NCBI GenBank assembly: GCA_945949875.1
Contig: CAMFGH010000014.1
Span: 1 to 40,773 of the forward strand
Source of the DNA: an uncultured bacterium
GTDB taxonomy: Bacteria > Bacillota > Clostridia > Lachnospirales > Lachnospiraceae
Direction: 5' to 3'
DNA length: 40,773 nucleotides
The translations under genes and the position numbers were made by a program. The first letter of the stretch is position 1. Each line of letters begins with the position of its first letter. This document shows, one piece after another, positions 16,930 through 25,913 of the stretch. The notes below the pieces were generated by a model. The model searched no databases. It saw only the letters and a list, made by a program, of their open reading frames with translations, and was not told the origin of the DNA.

Positions 16930-18280
16930 TGAAAAAACCGTAACTAATAATGCAGTTTATGATGCAAAGACCCTGGGCGTTCCGAAAATGCTTATTTTGG
17001 GTATGCAGCATGTATTCGCAATGTTTGGAGCAACCGTACTTGTTCCGGCACTGACTGGACTTAGTGTTTCAACAACGCTTCTTTTTGCAGGTTTGGGAAC
17101 ACTGTTATTCCATTTCCTGGCAAAAGGAAAGGTACCGGCATTTCTTGGTTCATCCTTTGCATTTCTTGCAGGCTACTGGGCAATTGCCCCAAATGGTGAG
17201 GCAGAACTTTTACCTTATGCATGTCTCGGTGTAGCTTGTGCCAGTCTTTTGTATGTCATTTTATCTATGTTGATCAAAGCATTCGGTGTCAATAAAGTAA
17301 TGAAATTCTTTCCACCGATTGTAACCGGTCCTATCATTATCGCAATTGGTCTTAACTTATCCACATCCGCTATTTCAAACTGTGAATCCAACTGGGCAAT
17401 CGCTGTTCTGGCTATTGTTATTGTTGTGGTATGTAATATCTGGGGTAAAGGCATGATTAAAATCATTCCAATTATCTTAGGTGTTATTGGTTCCTATGTG
17501 GTAGCTGCGATTTTTGGACAGGTTGATTTTACACCGGTTGCTGAAGCAGCCTGGATCGGACTTCCAATCAGCTTTGATCGAACAGTTTTCGCTGTATTTG
17601 CCAATCCGGACACTTCCCTTATTATCACAGCAATCATCACTATTATGCCAATTGCATTTGCTACAATTGTAGAGCATATCGGTGATGTTTCTGCTATTTC
17701 TTCTACTGTAGGAAAGAACTTCATCCAGGATCCGGGTCTTCACAGAACACTCCTTGGTGATGGTCTTGCAACACTGGTTGCTTCCCTGTTCGGAGCACCT
17801 GCAAATACAACCTATGGTGAGAACACAGGTGTATTATCCCTGACAAAAGTATATGATCCACTGGTTATCCGTATTGCTGCAGGATTTGCAGTTTTGTTTT
17901 CTTTCTGTCCTAAGATTGCAGCACTGATCAGCTGTATGCCGACCGCTACACTGGGTGGTGTATCTCTGGTACTGTATGGTATGATCTCCGCAGTGGGTGT
18001 TCGTAACGTAGTAGAAAACAAGGTAGACTTCTCTCAGAGCAGAAACGTTATTGTAGCAGCACTTATTCTGGTACTTTCTATCGGTATCAACTACAGTGCA
18101 GCAGGTGCTATTTCTTTCAGCATTGGAGCTGTAACAATCAGCCTTTCCGGTCTGGCAGTTGGTTCTTTGGTAGGTATCATTTTAAATGCAGTTCTGCCCG
18201 GGAAAGATTATAACTTTGATGAAGAAAATCCTACCTCAACAGGTGTTGACTTTGAAATCAACCAGTCTAAGGTAGAGTAA
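16922..18280 (+). CDS. uraA: Uracil permease (NCS2 family)
   Basis: A 452-residue nucleobase:cation symporter with the many hydrophobic helices expected for the NCS2 fold (14 segments in the family). Signature residues for uracil uptake are present: GMQHVFAMFGATVLVP at the start, FLGSSFAF, the glutamate of VEHIGD and the glutamate of NTTYGENTGVLSLT. The C-terminal ~25 residues are polar and cytosolic. The start ATG (16922) sits eight bases inside the 3' end of the preceding gene, behind GAGGAGGGAG. A strong terminator follows, so the unit is the small membrane protein plus this transporter. Xanthine transport is a less likely alternative. No uracil-responsive PyrR leader is evident. Confidence 0.93.
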   Translation: MSNEKTVTNNAVYDAKTLGVPKMLILGMQHVFAMFGATVLVPALTGLSVSTTLLFAGLGTLLFHFLAKGKVPAFLGSSFAFLAGYWAIAPNGEAELLPYACLGVACASLLYVILSMLIKAFGVNKVMKFFPPIVTGPIIIAIGLNLSTSAISNCESNWAIAVLAIVIVVVCNIWGKGMIKIIPIILGVIGSYVVAAIFGQVDFTPVAEAAWIGLPISFDRTVFAVFANPDTSLIITAIITIMPIAFATIVEHIGDVSAISSTVGKNFIQDPGLHRTLLGDGLATLVASLFGAPANTTYGENTGVLSLTKVYDPLVIRIAAGFAVLFSFCPKIAALISCMPTATLGGVSLVLYGMISAVGVRNVVENKVDFSQSRNVIVAALILVLSIGINYSAAGAISFSIGAVTISLSGLAVGSLVGIILNAVLPGKDYNFDEENPTSTGVDFEINQSKVE

Positions 18281-18303
18281 AGAATAATTAATAAAGATTT
18301 GTA

Positions 18304-18338
18304 AAACAGCCCCGGAAAGATTTTCCGGGGCTGTTTTT
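18304..18338 (+). terminator. Intrinsic terminator of uraA
   Basis: Perfect 15-base arms AAACAGCCCCGGAAA (18304-18318) and TTTCCGGGGCTGTTT (18322-18336) with a three-base loop, ending in TTTTT. Confidence 0.93.
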
Positions 18339-18366
18339 GAATCGATAACACTCCAGGAGCTGTTTG

Positions 18367-18395
18367 TTGATAAATTTACTTTGTAATGCTATGCT
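18367..18395 (+). promoter_or_regulatory. Likely addBA promoter
   Basis: TTGATA (18367-18372), a 17-base spacer and TATGCT (18390-18395), placed 28 bases before the addB start and immediately after the uraA terminator. The mRNA leader would be only about 20 bases and contains the ribosome site AAAGGAG. Confidence 0.6.
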
Positions 18396-18422
18396 TGAGA
18401 GAGGAAAAAAGGAGTAAAAAGT

Positions 18423-21400
18423 ATGTCCATTTCATTTGTTTTTGGTAGTTCCGGTGCGGGAAAAAGTACATATGTATATGATCAGGTCATCAGGCGTTCC
18501 CAGGAGAATCCGGAGCAGAACTTCTTTATCATTGTTCCGGATCAGTTTACCATGCAGACACAGAAAGAAATTGTGGAGAGGCATCCGAGACATGGTATTA
18601 TGAACATTGATGTGCTCAGCTTTGGACGACTGACCTACCGTATTTTTGAAGAGACCGGAGAAGGCGGGGCACAGTCTGTTCTGGATGATACCGGAAAAAA
18701 TCTGATTCTGCGGGTAGTGGCAGACCGGCATAAAGAAGAACTGAAGGTGCTTGGCGGATATTTGAAAAAGCAGGGATATATCCATGAAATCAAATCTGCC
18801 ATTTCTGAATTCATGCAGTATGGAATCAGTACAGGTGAACTGGACAAGATTATAGAAGCTTCCAAAGAAAGAAGTTCTCTGGCATATAAACTGGGAGACC
18901 TGGCGGTACTTTATCGGGAATTTTGCAGTTATATTAAGGAAAAATATATTACAACAGAAGAGTCTTTACATATTCTGGCGGAAAAAATACCCGAATCCCG
19001 GATTTTGCAGGACAGCTATATTGTATTCGATGGTTTTACGGGGTTTACACCGGTACAGCTTCTGGTGATCGGAAGGCTTCTTGGCTGTGCCCGGGAGGTG
19101 TGCTTTACTATACTGATGGATGAGCGGGAAAATCCCTTTGAAGAAGCCGGAGAGCATAATTTATTCCAGCTTTCCAGAAAGACGGTAAGTGGGCTGCTGC
19201 GCAAGGCTGAGGAAGAACAGGTAGAGCGTGGAGAAGATGTTTTCCTTCGGGGAACTCCTGTCTGGCGTTTAAAAGAGCAGAGGGCCTTAGCACATCTGGA
19301 ACAGAATCTGTTTCGTTATCCCCAGAAGGTATATCCGGAGAGGCCGGAAGGAGTGGAGATCGCAAAGCTTTCTAATCCGCGCCAGGAGGCAAAATATGCT
19401 GCCAGATGCATCAGGAAACTGATTCGTGAAAACGGATACCAATACAGGGACATCGCAGTGGTCTGCGGCAATTTGGAGGGGTATAGTTCCCAGATCAGGA
19501 ATGAGTTTACCAAAATGGACATTCCATTTTTCCTGGATCAGAATACAGGAATCATGCTAAATCCCTTTGTGGAGTTTATCCGAAGCAGTCTTCTTATTGT
19601 GGGACAGGATTTTTCCATGGATGGAATCAACCACTATTTAAGGACGGGGCTGACAGATCTTACGGAAAACGAGATCGATGAACTGGATAATTATATACTT
19701 GAAATGGGTATCCATGGAAAAAGCAGATGGAGTAAAGCATTTACCTATCTACCCAGTGGGATGGAAGATCCGGCACAGCATCTGGCTATGCTGAATGGAC
19801 TGCGGGAAAAAGTTATGCATCCTTTCGAAAAGCTTCTTTCCATGGGAAAAACTGCCGCAGAGAAAGTGCGGACACTATATGATTTCATTGTGGAAAGCAA
19901 TGTTCAGGAAAAACTTTCCGTTTACGAAAGGATGTTTACCGAAAGGGGAGATCTGGCAAGAGCAAAACAGTATCAGCAGATCTATCCTTATATTATGGAT
20001 CTTCTTTCCCAGATCCATGATCTGCTGGGGGAAGAAGAACTGACCGATAAAGAATTTCGTGATCTGCTGGATGCAGGCTTTTCGGAAATGCAGGTGGGAA
20101 TCATTCCACAGAATGTGGACCATATTGTAGTGGGCGATATGGAGAGAACACGTTTAAAAGATGTAAAAGTGCTGCTGTTTCTGGGAGTGAATGATGGAAA
20201 TATCCCAAAGAATGCAAGCATGGGAGGTATTATTTCGGATATTGACCGGGAATTTCTGCAGACACTTCCCTGGGAGTTTGCGCCATCCCCCAGACAGAAG
20301 ATGTATATTCAAAGACTGTACCTTTATATGAATATGACGAAACCTTCCGAAAGACTATATATGTCATTTTGTGCAACAGGATCGGATGGGACATCACTCA
20401 GACCTGCATATCTGGTTGAAATGATGAAAAAATTATATCCAAATTTAACAATTAGGATTCCGGAAGAGGAGGATACTTATTTTCAACTGGAAGGATATAA
20501 GGACAGCTATGATTATCTGGCAGAAAAACTAGGAAGTGTGGCAGAAGGAAAGCTGCAGGGAGAAGAATATAAGCGGTTGGTAGAGTTTGTTTCTGCTATG
20601 CTGAGGCAGGGAGAAATGCAACAGGGGGTACAGCAGGAAATTCAAGCGGAGACCCAGCAGAAAATTCGACAGGAGACTCAAAATGAGACTCGAAATGAGA
20701 CCAAAATCCTGCTGAAACAGGCATTTTTACAATATCAGGAGAAAAATCTGCCTGCTTCTCTGGCACTGCAATTATATGGAAACAATCTGATCGGAAGCAT
20801 CACAAGGCTGGAAACCTTTGCCTCCTGTGCCTATGAACACTTCCTGAAATATGGGCTTAAGCTGCAGGAAAGGAAAGAATTTGGATTTGAAGCAGTGGAT
20901 ATGGGTAACATTTTCCATAGCGTACTGGCGGATTTTTCTGCGAAGCTGCCGGAAAATGGATATACCTGGTTCGATTTTCCCAAGGAAGCAGGAGAAAAGA
21001 TACTGGCCCAGGTACTGGAAAACTATAGTGCTGCCTATGGAAATGCAGTTCTTTTCGAAAGTGCCAGAAAGCGGTATGTGATCGACCGGATTTACCGGAT
21101 CCTGAGCCGGACCATCAGTACCATTCAGTACCAGCTTCAGCAGGGCAGTTTTGAACCCAGACATTTTGAAATGGGATTTCAGAAGGTAGAACGTTTGGAG
21201 GATATCGATATTTCCCTGCAGCAGGATGAAAAAATGAAGCTGATCGGAAGAATCGACAGGCTGGATGTGTGTGAAGAGGATAACGCATGTTATCTAAAGG
21301 TGGTTGATTATAAATCCGGAAATCAGAAATTTGATCTGGTCGCTGTTTATCATGGACTCCAGTTACAACTTATCACCTATCTGAATGCAGCGATGGATTT

Positions 21401-21917
21401 TACAAAAGAGGAGTATCCGGATAAGAATGTGATTCCGGCAGGGGTTTTGTATTATCATTTGGATGACCCGATGGTGGAACAGGAGCAGGAGATGACCCCG
21501 GAAGAAATCAATCATGAGCTGATCAAGCAGCTTCGCATGAGCGGTCTGGTGGATGAACGGGAGGATATTATAAAGCGGATTGATCACACACCGGGACAGA
21601 CACTGGAGGTGCTTCCCCTTACCCGTAAAAAGGATGGCACCTATCAGAAAAACAGCATTTTGATGTCCGGCGATCAGATACAGACAGTATCGGAATTTGT
21701 AAATGAGAAAATGCTGCAGCTCGGAAAAGATATTCTAAAAGGTAAGGTTCAGAAAAATCCTTACATGCGCGGAGACAAAACTGCATGTACTTACTGCCCT
21801 TATCATAATGTATGTGATTTTGACACCAAAGTTCCCGGATACCGGTATCAGGTGATCCCGGAGGAAAGCCGGGACCAGGTTCTGGAGAAGATGAAGGAGA
21901 ATGACAATAATCAATGA
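18423..21917 (+). CDS. addB: ATP-dependent helicase/deoxyribonuclease subunit B
   Basis: The AddB subunit of the AddAB enzyme, which resects double-strand breaks for RecA-dependent repair and recognises Chi. It has 1164 residues, as usual in Firmicutes. The N-terminal Walker A is FGSSGAGKST, and a C-terminal RecB-type nuclease domain carries DRLDVCEEDN...LKVVDYKSGNQKF. The four cysteines of the iron-sulfur staple are present: about Cys802 (ASCAYEHF) and Cys1122, Cys1125 and Cys1131 (CTYCPYHNVC). Around residues 729-761 is a low-complexity Gln/Glu/Thr stretch encoded by degenerate DNA repeats, probably an insertion in a surface loop. The start ATG 18423 follows AAAGGAG. The stop overlaps the addA start by four bases (ATGA). 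Confidence 0.96.
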   Translation: MSISFVFGSSGAGKSTYVYDQVIRRSQENPEQNFFIIVPDQFTMQTQKEIVERHPRHGIMNIDVLSFGRLTYRIFEETGEGGAQSVLDDTGKNLILRVVADRHKEELKVLGGYLKKQGYIHEIKSAISEFMQYGISTGELDKIIEASKERSSLAYKLGDLAVLYREFCSYIKEKYITTEESLHILAEKIPESRILQDSYIVFDGFTGFTPVQLLVIGRLLGCAREVCFTILMDERENPFEEAGEHNLFQLSRKTVSGLLRKAEEEQVERGEDVFLRGTPVWRLKEQRALAHLEQNLFRYPQKVYPERPEGVEIAKLSNPRQEAKYAARCIRKLIRENGYQYRDIAVVCGNLEGYSSQIRNEFTKMDIPFFLDQNTGIMLNPFVEFIRSSLLIVGQDFSMDGINHYLRTGLTDLTENEIDELDNYILEMGIHGKSRWSKAFTYLPSGMEDPAQHLAMLNGLREKVMHPFEKLLSMGKTAAEKVRTLYDFIVESNVQEKLSVYERMFTERGDLARAKQYQQIYPYIMDLLSQIHDLLGEEELTDKEFRDLLDAGFSEMQVGIIPQNVDHIVVGDMERTRLKDVKVLLFLGVNDGNIPKNASMGGIISDIDREFLQTLPWEFAPSPRQKMYIQRLYLYMNMTKPSERLYMSFCATGSDGTSLRPAYLVEMMKKLYPNLTIRIPEEEDTYFQLEGYKDSYDYLAEKLGSVAEGKLQGEEYKRLVEFVSAMLRQGEMQQGVQQEIQAETQQKIRQETQNETRNETKILLKQAFLQYQEKNLPASLALQLYGNNLIGSITRLETFASCAYEHFLKYGLKLQERKEFGFEAVDMGNIFHSVLADFSAKLPENGYTWFDFPKEAGEKILAQVLENYSAAYGNAVLFESARKRYVIDRIYRILSRTISTIQYQLQQGSFEPRHFEMGFQKVERLEDIDISLQQDEKMKLIGRIDRLDVCEEDNACYLKVVDYKSGNQKFDLVAVYHGLQLQLITYLNAAMDFTKEEYPDKNVIPAGVLYYHLDDPMVEQEQEMTPEEINHELIKQLRMSGLVDEREDIIKRIDHTPGQTLEVLPLTRKKDGTYQKNSILMSGDQIQTVSEFVNEKMLQLGKDILKGKVQKNPYMRGDKTACTYCPYHNVCDFDTKVPGYRYQVIPEESRDQVLEKMKENDNNQ
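20605..20705 (+). repeat. In-frame degenerate repeat tract inside addB
   Basis: CAGCAGGAAATTCAAGCGGA, GACCCAGCAGAAAATTCGAC, AGGAGACTCAAAATGAGACT and CGAAATGAGACC are variants of a CAG/GAGACT-rich unit of roughly 12-24 bases. They encode a Gln/Glu/Thr-rich loop (QQEIQAETQQKIRQETQNET). The reading frame is kept. It is purine-rich like the intergenic leader repeats. Confidence 0.6.
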
Positions 21918-24900
21918 AAATACAGTTTACGAAACCACAGCAGTTGGTTATTCAATCCCATCATGAAAACATATTGGTATCTGCGGCGGCAGGTTCCGGA
22001 AAAACCGCTGTTCTTGTGGAGCGTATTCTTCAAATGATCAGCAGAGATCAGGAACCGGTGGATATCGACAGGCTTTTGATCGTGACCTTTACGAAGGCTG
22101 CAGCAAGTGAGATGCGGGAACGTATCAGCAATGGGATCGCAGAAAGGCTAGCACAGAATCCGGAAAATCAGCACCTGCAAAGACAGTCTGCTCTGATTCA
22201 TAATGCTCAGATCACCACGATCGATAGTTTTTGCCTGTTTGTTATACGGAATCATTTTCAGGAGATTGGTCTTGATCCTGCATTTCGTGTTGCAGATGAA
22301 GGGGAAATGAAACTTCTCATGCAGGATGTGCTGGAGGAAATACTGGAGGAAGCCTACGAAGAAAAAAAGGAAGCCTTCTGCCAACTGGTGGAAGGGTATT
22401 GCCCCGGAAAAAGAGATACTTTTTTAGAGGAAAATATTAAGGATCTGTACCGGTTTGCCATGAGCTATCCCTGGCCGGTGAAGTGGCTTTTACAGCATAA
22501 AATGGATCATCATATGGAGTCTGTGCAGGAACTTCTGGATTCGGAATTGATACATTATCTGGAAGATTATCTGAAGCAGCTGTTTGAAGAGTGCAGGAAT
22601 CAGATGGTGCTATGCCATCAGATCTGTTTGCAGCCGGATGGCCCATATATGTACGAAGAATCTGTAGAAGAAACGCTGGACCAGTTACAAAGGCTGTGTG
22701 AAGAAAGTACCTATGAGAGATATGGTCTGGCACTGGAAAGGGTTTCATTTTCCAGACTTTCTTCGAAAAAGGATGACTCTGTCAATGGAGAGAAACGGAA
22801 ATGGGCACAGGGAATCCGGAATCAGATCAAGGATCAGTTGAAAAAGATTCAGGAGAAATATTTCTTAACAAGTCCGGAAGGCGTTTTGTTTCAAATGGAA
22901 AAAATGGATGCCTTAATGCAGGAGCTGGTTGATCTGACCCTGCTTTTTGCAAAGCGGTTTGAGGAGAAAAAGAGAGAAAAGAATCTTCTTGATTTTTCTG
23001 ATATGGAACATCTGGCCTTGCAGATATTATGCCGGGAAGAGGATGGAAAAATAGTTGCCACAGAAGCGGCAAAGGATATGCGCAGTTACTTTGCGGAAAT
23101 CATGATAGATGAGTACCAGGACAGCAATCTGGTGCAGGAATGCATCTTATCCTGCATTTCCGGTGAAGAAGATGGAAATTATAACAGGTTTATGGTAGGC
23201 GATGTAAAGCAGAGCATCTACAAATTCCGATTGGCCAGACCGGAACTGTTTATGGAGAAATATCAGACTTATCAAACGGAACCGGGAAATCATCACCGGA
23301 TTGATCTTTCCCAGAATTTCCGAAGCCGCAAAGAAGTGATTGATACCACAAATCTGATCTTCCAGCAGCTGATGGCACCGGATCTGGGCAAGATTGCGTA
23401 TGACGAAAGTGCAAGGCTTTACTGCGGTGCGGTTTATCCGGAGATGAATTGTCACGGTGGAAATGCTGAAGCCACAGATGTGACAGATGCTGCAGGTATC
23501 ATAGATGTTGCAGATGATGCAGGTCAAATTTGTACAAATCAATTTGCTACAGAATTTTTGATGCTTAGCCCGGATACGGAATCGGAGGAGAAAGAGGCCC
23601 TACAGGAGGCCGGAATGATAGCTTTGCGAATCCAGAAACTGATTCGGGAGCAGTTAGTTACAGACAAAAAGACCGGCACGCTTCGAAAGGCATCTTATGG
23701 CGATATCGTAATTTTGCTGCGTGGCGGCGGAGACTATGAAGAGGCACTTCGGGAAACTTTGGAAGAGAAAAATATTCCATGCTTCATTCCGTCCAAGGCA
23801 GGATATTTTCAGACCCGGGAAATCAGCCAGATCATGCAGGTGCTCAGGGTACTGGACAATCCGCTACAGGATATTCCCTGCTATGGGGCAATGACCTCTG
23901 CTTTTGGAGGATTTGATGAAGAGGAAATTGCCAGAATTTCAGCAGCCTGTCCGGATACAAAATATCTCTTCCGTAAGGTTGAAAAATATATAATAACACA
24001 TGGTATTCAAACGGATGATGATCAAGCACTGGTACGTAAGTGTGAGGACTTTTTACATCTTGTAAAAGAGTTCCGAAGTTATGTTCCTTATATGGCAATC
24101 TCAGAACTGCTGGAAAAACTGATGGAAGACTATTTTTATCTGGAATATGTTACTGCAAGTCCCGGAGGAATGCAGCGCAGGGCAAATGTTCAGCTCCTGC
24201 TGGAAAAGGCTGCCGCATTTGAGCAGACAAGTTTTAAAGGTCTGTACCATTTTATTCGTTATATCGATCAGATTGAAAAGAGCGATGTGGACTACGGGGA
24301 GGCCAATGTGCTGGATGAAAATGCGGATGTGGTTCGCATTATGACCATTCATAAAAGCAAAGGACTGGAATTCCCGATCTGCATCGTAGCCGGAATGGGG
24401 AAGAAATTGAATAAAATGGATTCTCGGAAAGCGATTCTAACAGACGTGGACATGGGAATTGCTGCGGATTATGTAGATCCGGATCTTCGGGTAAAGGGGA
24501 AAAATCTCCGGAAAAATATCATGGCACGAAAAATCCTGTTAGATGGGCAGGCCGAGGAACTTCGTGTGCTATATGTTGCTTTGACCAGAGCCAAAGAGAA
24601 ACTTATAATAACGGGCGTTATGAAAGACATAGAGAAGGATATAGAAAATAATCTGGCTGTTTTACATAGCTCTGATATGATTCTGCCCTATTCACTAAGG
24701 ACAGAAGCAGAAAGTTTTATGGATTTGCTATTTAGTTCACTGATTCGAACCACTGCCATGCAGCCTGTTTTGGAACAGTGCGGCTATGACATAAAGCCTG
24801 CGTTATTTCTGGAATCCGGAATAAAATGTTGTCTGGCAGATGCTTCAAGTCTGACACAGGAGGATATGGAGGAAACGGTAAACAGAGTTTTTGAATGGGA

Positions 24901-25657
24901 ACGCTTCAAAAATGATTTAAGAACATGCGTAATTAAAGATGAAATGACAGAAAGCATGCAAAAAAGGTTTGATTATGTCTATCCTTATCAGAATTTGCAG
25001 AATCTTTATACAAAGACGTCGGTTTCTGAATTGAAAATGGCTGCAATCCATGATCAGGAGCAGGAAGGCGAGGCAAAGCTGTTCGAAGAGGAAATTCCAT
25101 TACCTTATCTGCCTTCTTTTTTAAAGGGCGAAGAAAAGGTGAGCGGAACCCTTCGAGGCAGCGCTATGCACCGTATGATGGAACTTTTGGATCTGCAAAG
25201 AGATTACACGACCGAATCTTTAAAGGCCTATATTCTGGAAATGGTTCAATCAGGAAAAATGTCTGACGAATATGGAGAAGCTGTACAGCCTGCAAAAGTA
25301 CTGCACTTCCTGAAGACGGATCTGGCAGGACGAATGAAAGCTGCGGATAAAGCAGGTAAACTGTATCTGGAACAGCCTTTTGTGCTGGGGCTGGCTGCAA
25401 ACCGGTTGAAAGAGGAATTCCCGGCCGGGGAACAGGTATTGATCCAGGGTATCATTGATGTCTTTTTCTATGAAGAAGATGAGATCGTGCTGATGGATTA
25501 CAAAACGGACGTGGTGGATTCTCCACAGGATCTAATCCACCGCTACAGAGTTCAGCTGGAATATTATAAGGAAGCTTTGGAACGGATCACGCAAAAAAAA
25601 GTAAAACAGGTTCTGATTTATTCCTTCTATTTTGAAAGGGAGATTGAAGTGGAATGA
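21914..25657 (+). CDS. addA: ATP-dependent helicase/nuclease subunit A
   Basis: The UvrD-like helicase plus RecB-type nuclease subunit of AddAB. It has 1247 residues. Walker A is SAAAGSGKTAVL (about residue 24-35), motif Ia/TFTKAAASEM follows, the Walker B DEYQDSN is present, and helicase motifs KQSIYKFRLARPELF, IHKSKGLEFPICIVAGM and LYVALTRAKEKL are intact. The C-terminal nuclease centre is QGIIDVFFYEEDEIVLMDYKTD. At about residues 514-540 is a short Asp/Ala-rich insertion (ATDVTDAAGIIDVADDAG) encoded by repeat-like DNA, between the GAVYPEMN and TEFLML segments. Start ATG 21914 overlaps the addB stop, so translation is coupled. No clear terminator follows; the next promoter lies nine bases beyond. 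Confidence 0.96.
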   Translation: MKIQFTKPQQLVIQSHHENILVSAAAGSGKTAVLVERILQMISRDQEPVDIDRLLIVTFTKAAASEMRERISNGIAERLAQNPENQHLQRQSALIHNAQITTIDSFCLFVIRNHFQEIGLDPAFRVADEGEMKLLMQDVLEEILEEAYEEKKEAFCQLVEGYCPGKRDTFLEENIKDLYRFAMSYPWPVKWLLQHKMDHHMESVQELLDSELIHYLEDYLKQLFEECRNQMVLCHQICLQPDGPYMYEESVEETLDQLQRLCEESTYERYGLALERVSFSRLSSKKDDSVNGEKRKWAQGIRNQIKDQLKKIQEKYFLTSPEGVLFQMEKMDALMQELVDLTLLFAKRFEEKKREKNLLDFSDMEHLALQILCREEDGKIVATEAAKDMRSYFAEIMIDEYQDSNLVQECILSCISGEEDGNYNRFMVGDVKQSIYKFRLARPELFMEKYQTYQTEPGNHHRIDLSQNFRSRKEVIDTTNLIFQQLMAPDLGKIAYDESARLYCGAVYPEMNCHGGNAEATDVTDAAGIIDVADDAGQICTNQFATEFLMLSPDTESEEKEALQEAGMIALRIQKLIREQLVTDKKTGTLRKASYGDIVILLRGGGDYEEALRETLEEKNIPCFIPSKAGYFQTREISQIMQVLRVLDNPLQDIPCYGAMTSAFGGFDEEEIARISAACPDTKYLFRKVEKYIITHGIQTDDDQALVRKCEDFLHLVKEFRSYVPYMAISELLEKLMEDYFYLEYVTASPGGMQRRANVQLLLEKAAAFEQTSFKGLYHFIRYIDQIEKSDVDYGEANVLDENADVVRIMTIHKSKGLEFPICIVAGMGKKLNKMDSRKAILTDVDMGIAADYVDPDLRVKGKNLRKNIMARKILLDGQAEELRVLYVALTRAKEKLIITGVMKDIEKDIENNLAVLHSSDMILPYSLRTEAESFMDLLFSSLIRTTAMQPVLEQCGYDIKPALFLESGIKCCLADASSLTQEDMEETVNRVFEWERFKNDLRTCVIKDEMTESMQKRFDYVYPYQNLQNLYTKTSVSELKMAAIHDQEQEGEAKLFEEEIPLPYLPSFLKGEEKVSGTLRGSAMHRMMELLDLQRDYTTESLKAYILEMVQSGKMSDEYGEAVQPAKVLHFLKTDLAGRMKAADKAGKLYLEQPFVLGLAANRLKEEFPAGEQVLIQGIIDVFFYEEDEIVLMDYKTDVVDSPQDLIHRYRVQLEYYKEALERITQKKVKQVLIYSFYFEREIEVE

Positions 25658-25665
25658 ACTTTATA

Positions 25666-25694
25666 TTGTGCTGACTCTCCAAGTATGCTATTCT
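25666..25694 (+). promoter_or_regulatory. Likely promoter of the glycine-riboswitch/symporter unit
   Basis: TTGTGC (25666-25671), a 17-base spacer and TATTCT (25689-25694), nine bases after the addA stop. Transcription would start near 25701, about 20 bases before the riboswitch aptamer. Confidence 0.5.
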
Positions 25695-25720
25695 AAAAAA
25701 GCATGATACATAGCATTACT

Positions 25721-25812
25721 CTGGAGAGTCTCTGTGGGGTGGAGCCCACAAAGCGCCGAAGGTGTACGGCAGTCTGCATGACTGTTAATCTCTCAGGCAA
25801 AAGGACAGAGCA
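25721..25812 (+). promoter_or_regulatory. Glycine riboswitch, single aptamer
   Basis: The conserved aptamer pieces are in order: GGAGAG (25723), TGGGGTGGAGCCCACA hairpin, GCGCCGAAGG (25753-25762), a variable stem AGTCTGCATGACT, AATCTCTCAGGCAAAAGGACAGAG (written here in parts: AATCTCTCAGG, then CAAAAGGACAGAG). The P1 stem pairs TCTCTGT (25729) with ACAGAG (25805). Only one full aptamer is visible; just after it is a small CATAT-TTCT-ATATG hairpin (25811-25824). It precedes an intrinsic terminator and a sodium:alanine/glycine symporter gene, the typical target. Confidence 0.92.
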
Positions 25813-25835
25813 TATTTCTATATGTTCCTCTCTGG

Positions 25836-25861
25836 AGAGCTGATTTTTATCAGCTCTTTTT
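25836..25861 (+). terminator. Riboswitch-linked intrinsic terminator
   Basis: AGAGCTGA (25836-25843) and TCAGCTCT (25850-25857) with loop TTTTTA and a T-run to 25861. It lies 23 bases after the aptamer and 52 bases before the symporter start, the position of a regulated terminator. The sequence alone does not show whether glycine promotes or prevents read-through. Confidence 0.8.
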
Positions 25862-25913
25862 GTTATGGAAAAATTTTTCTGCATACAAAACAAAGGGAAA
25901 AGAGGTAGAAAAA

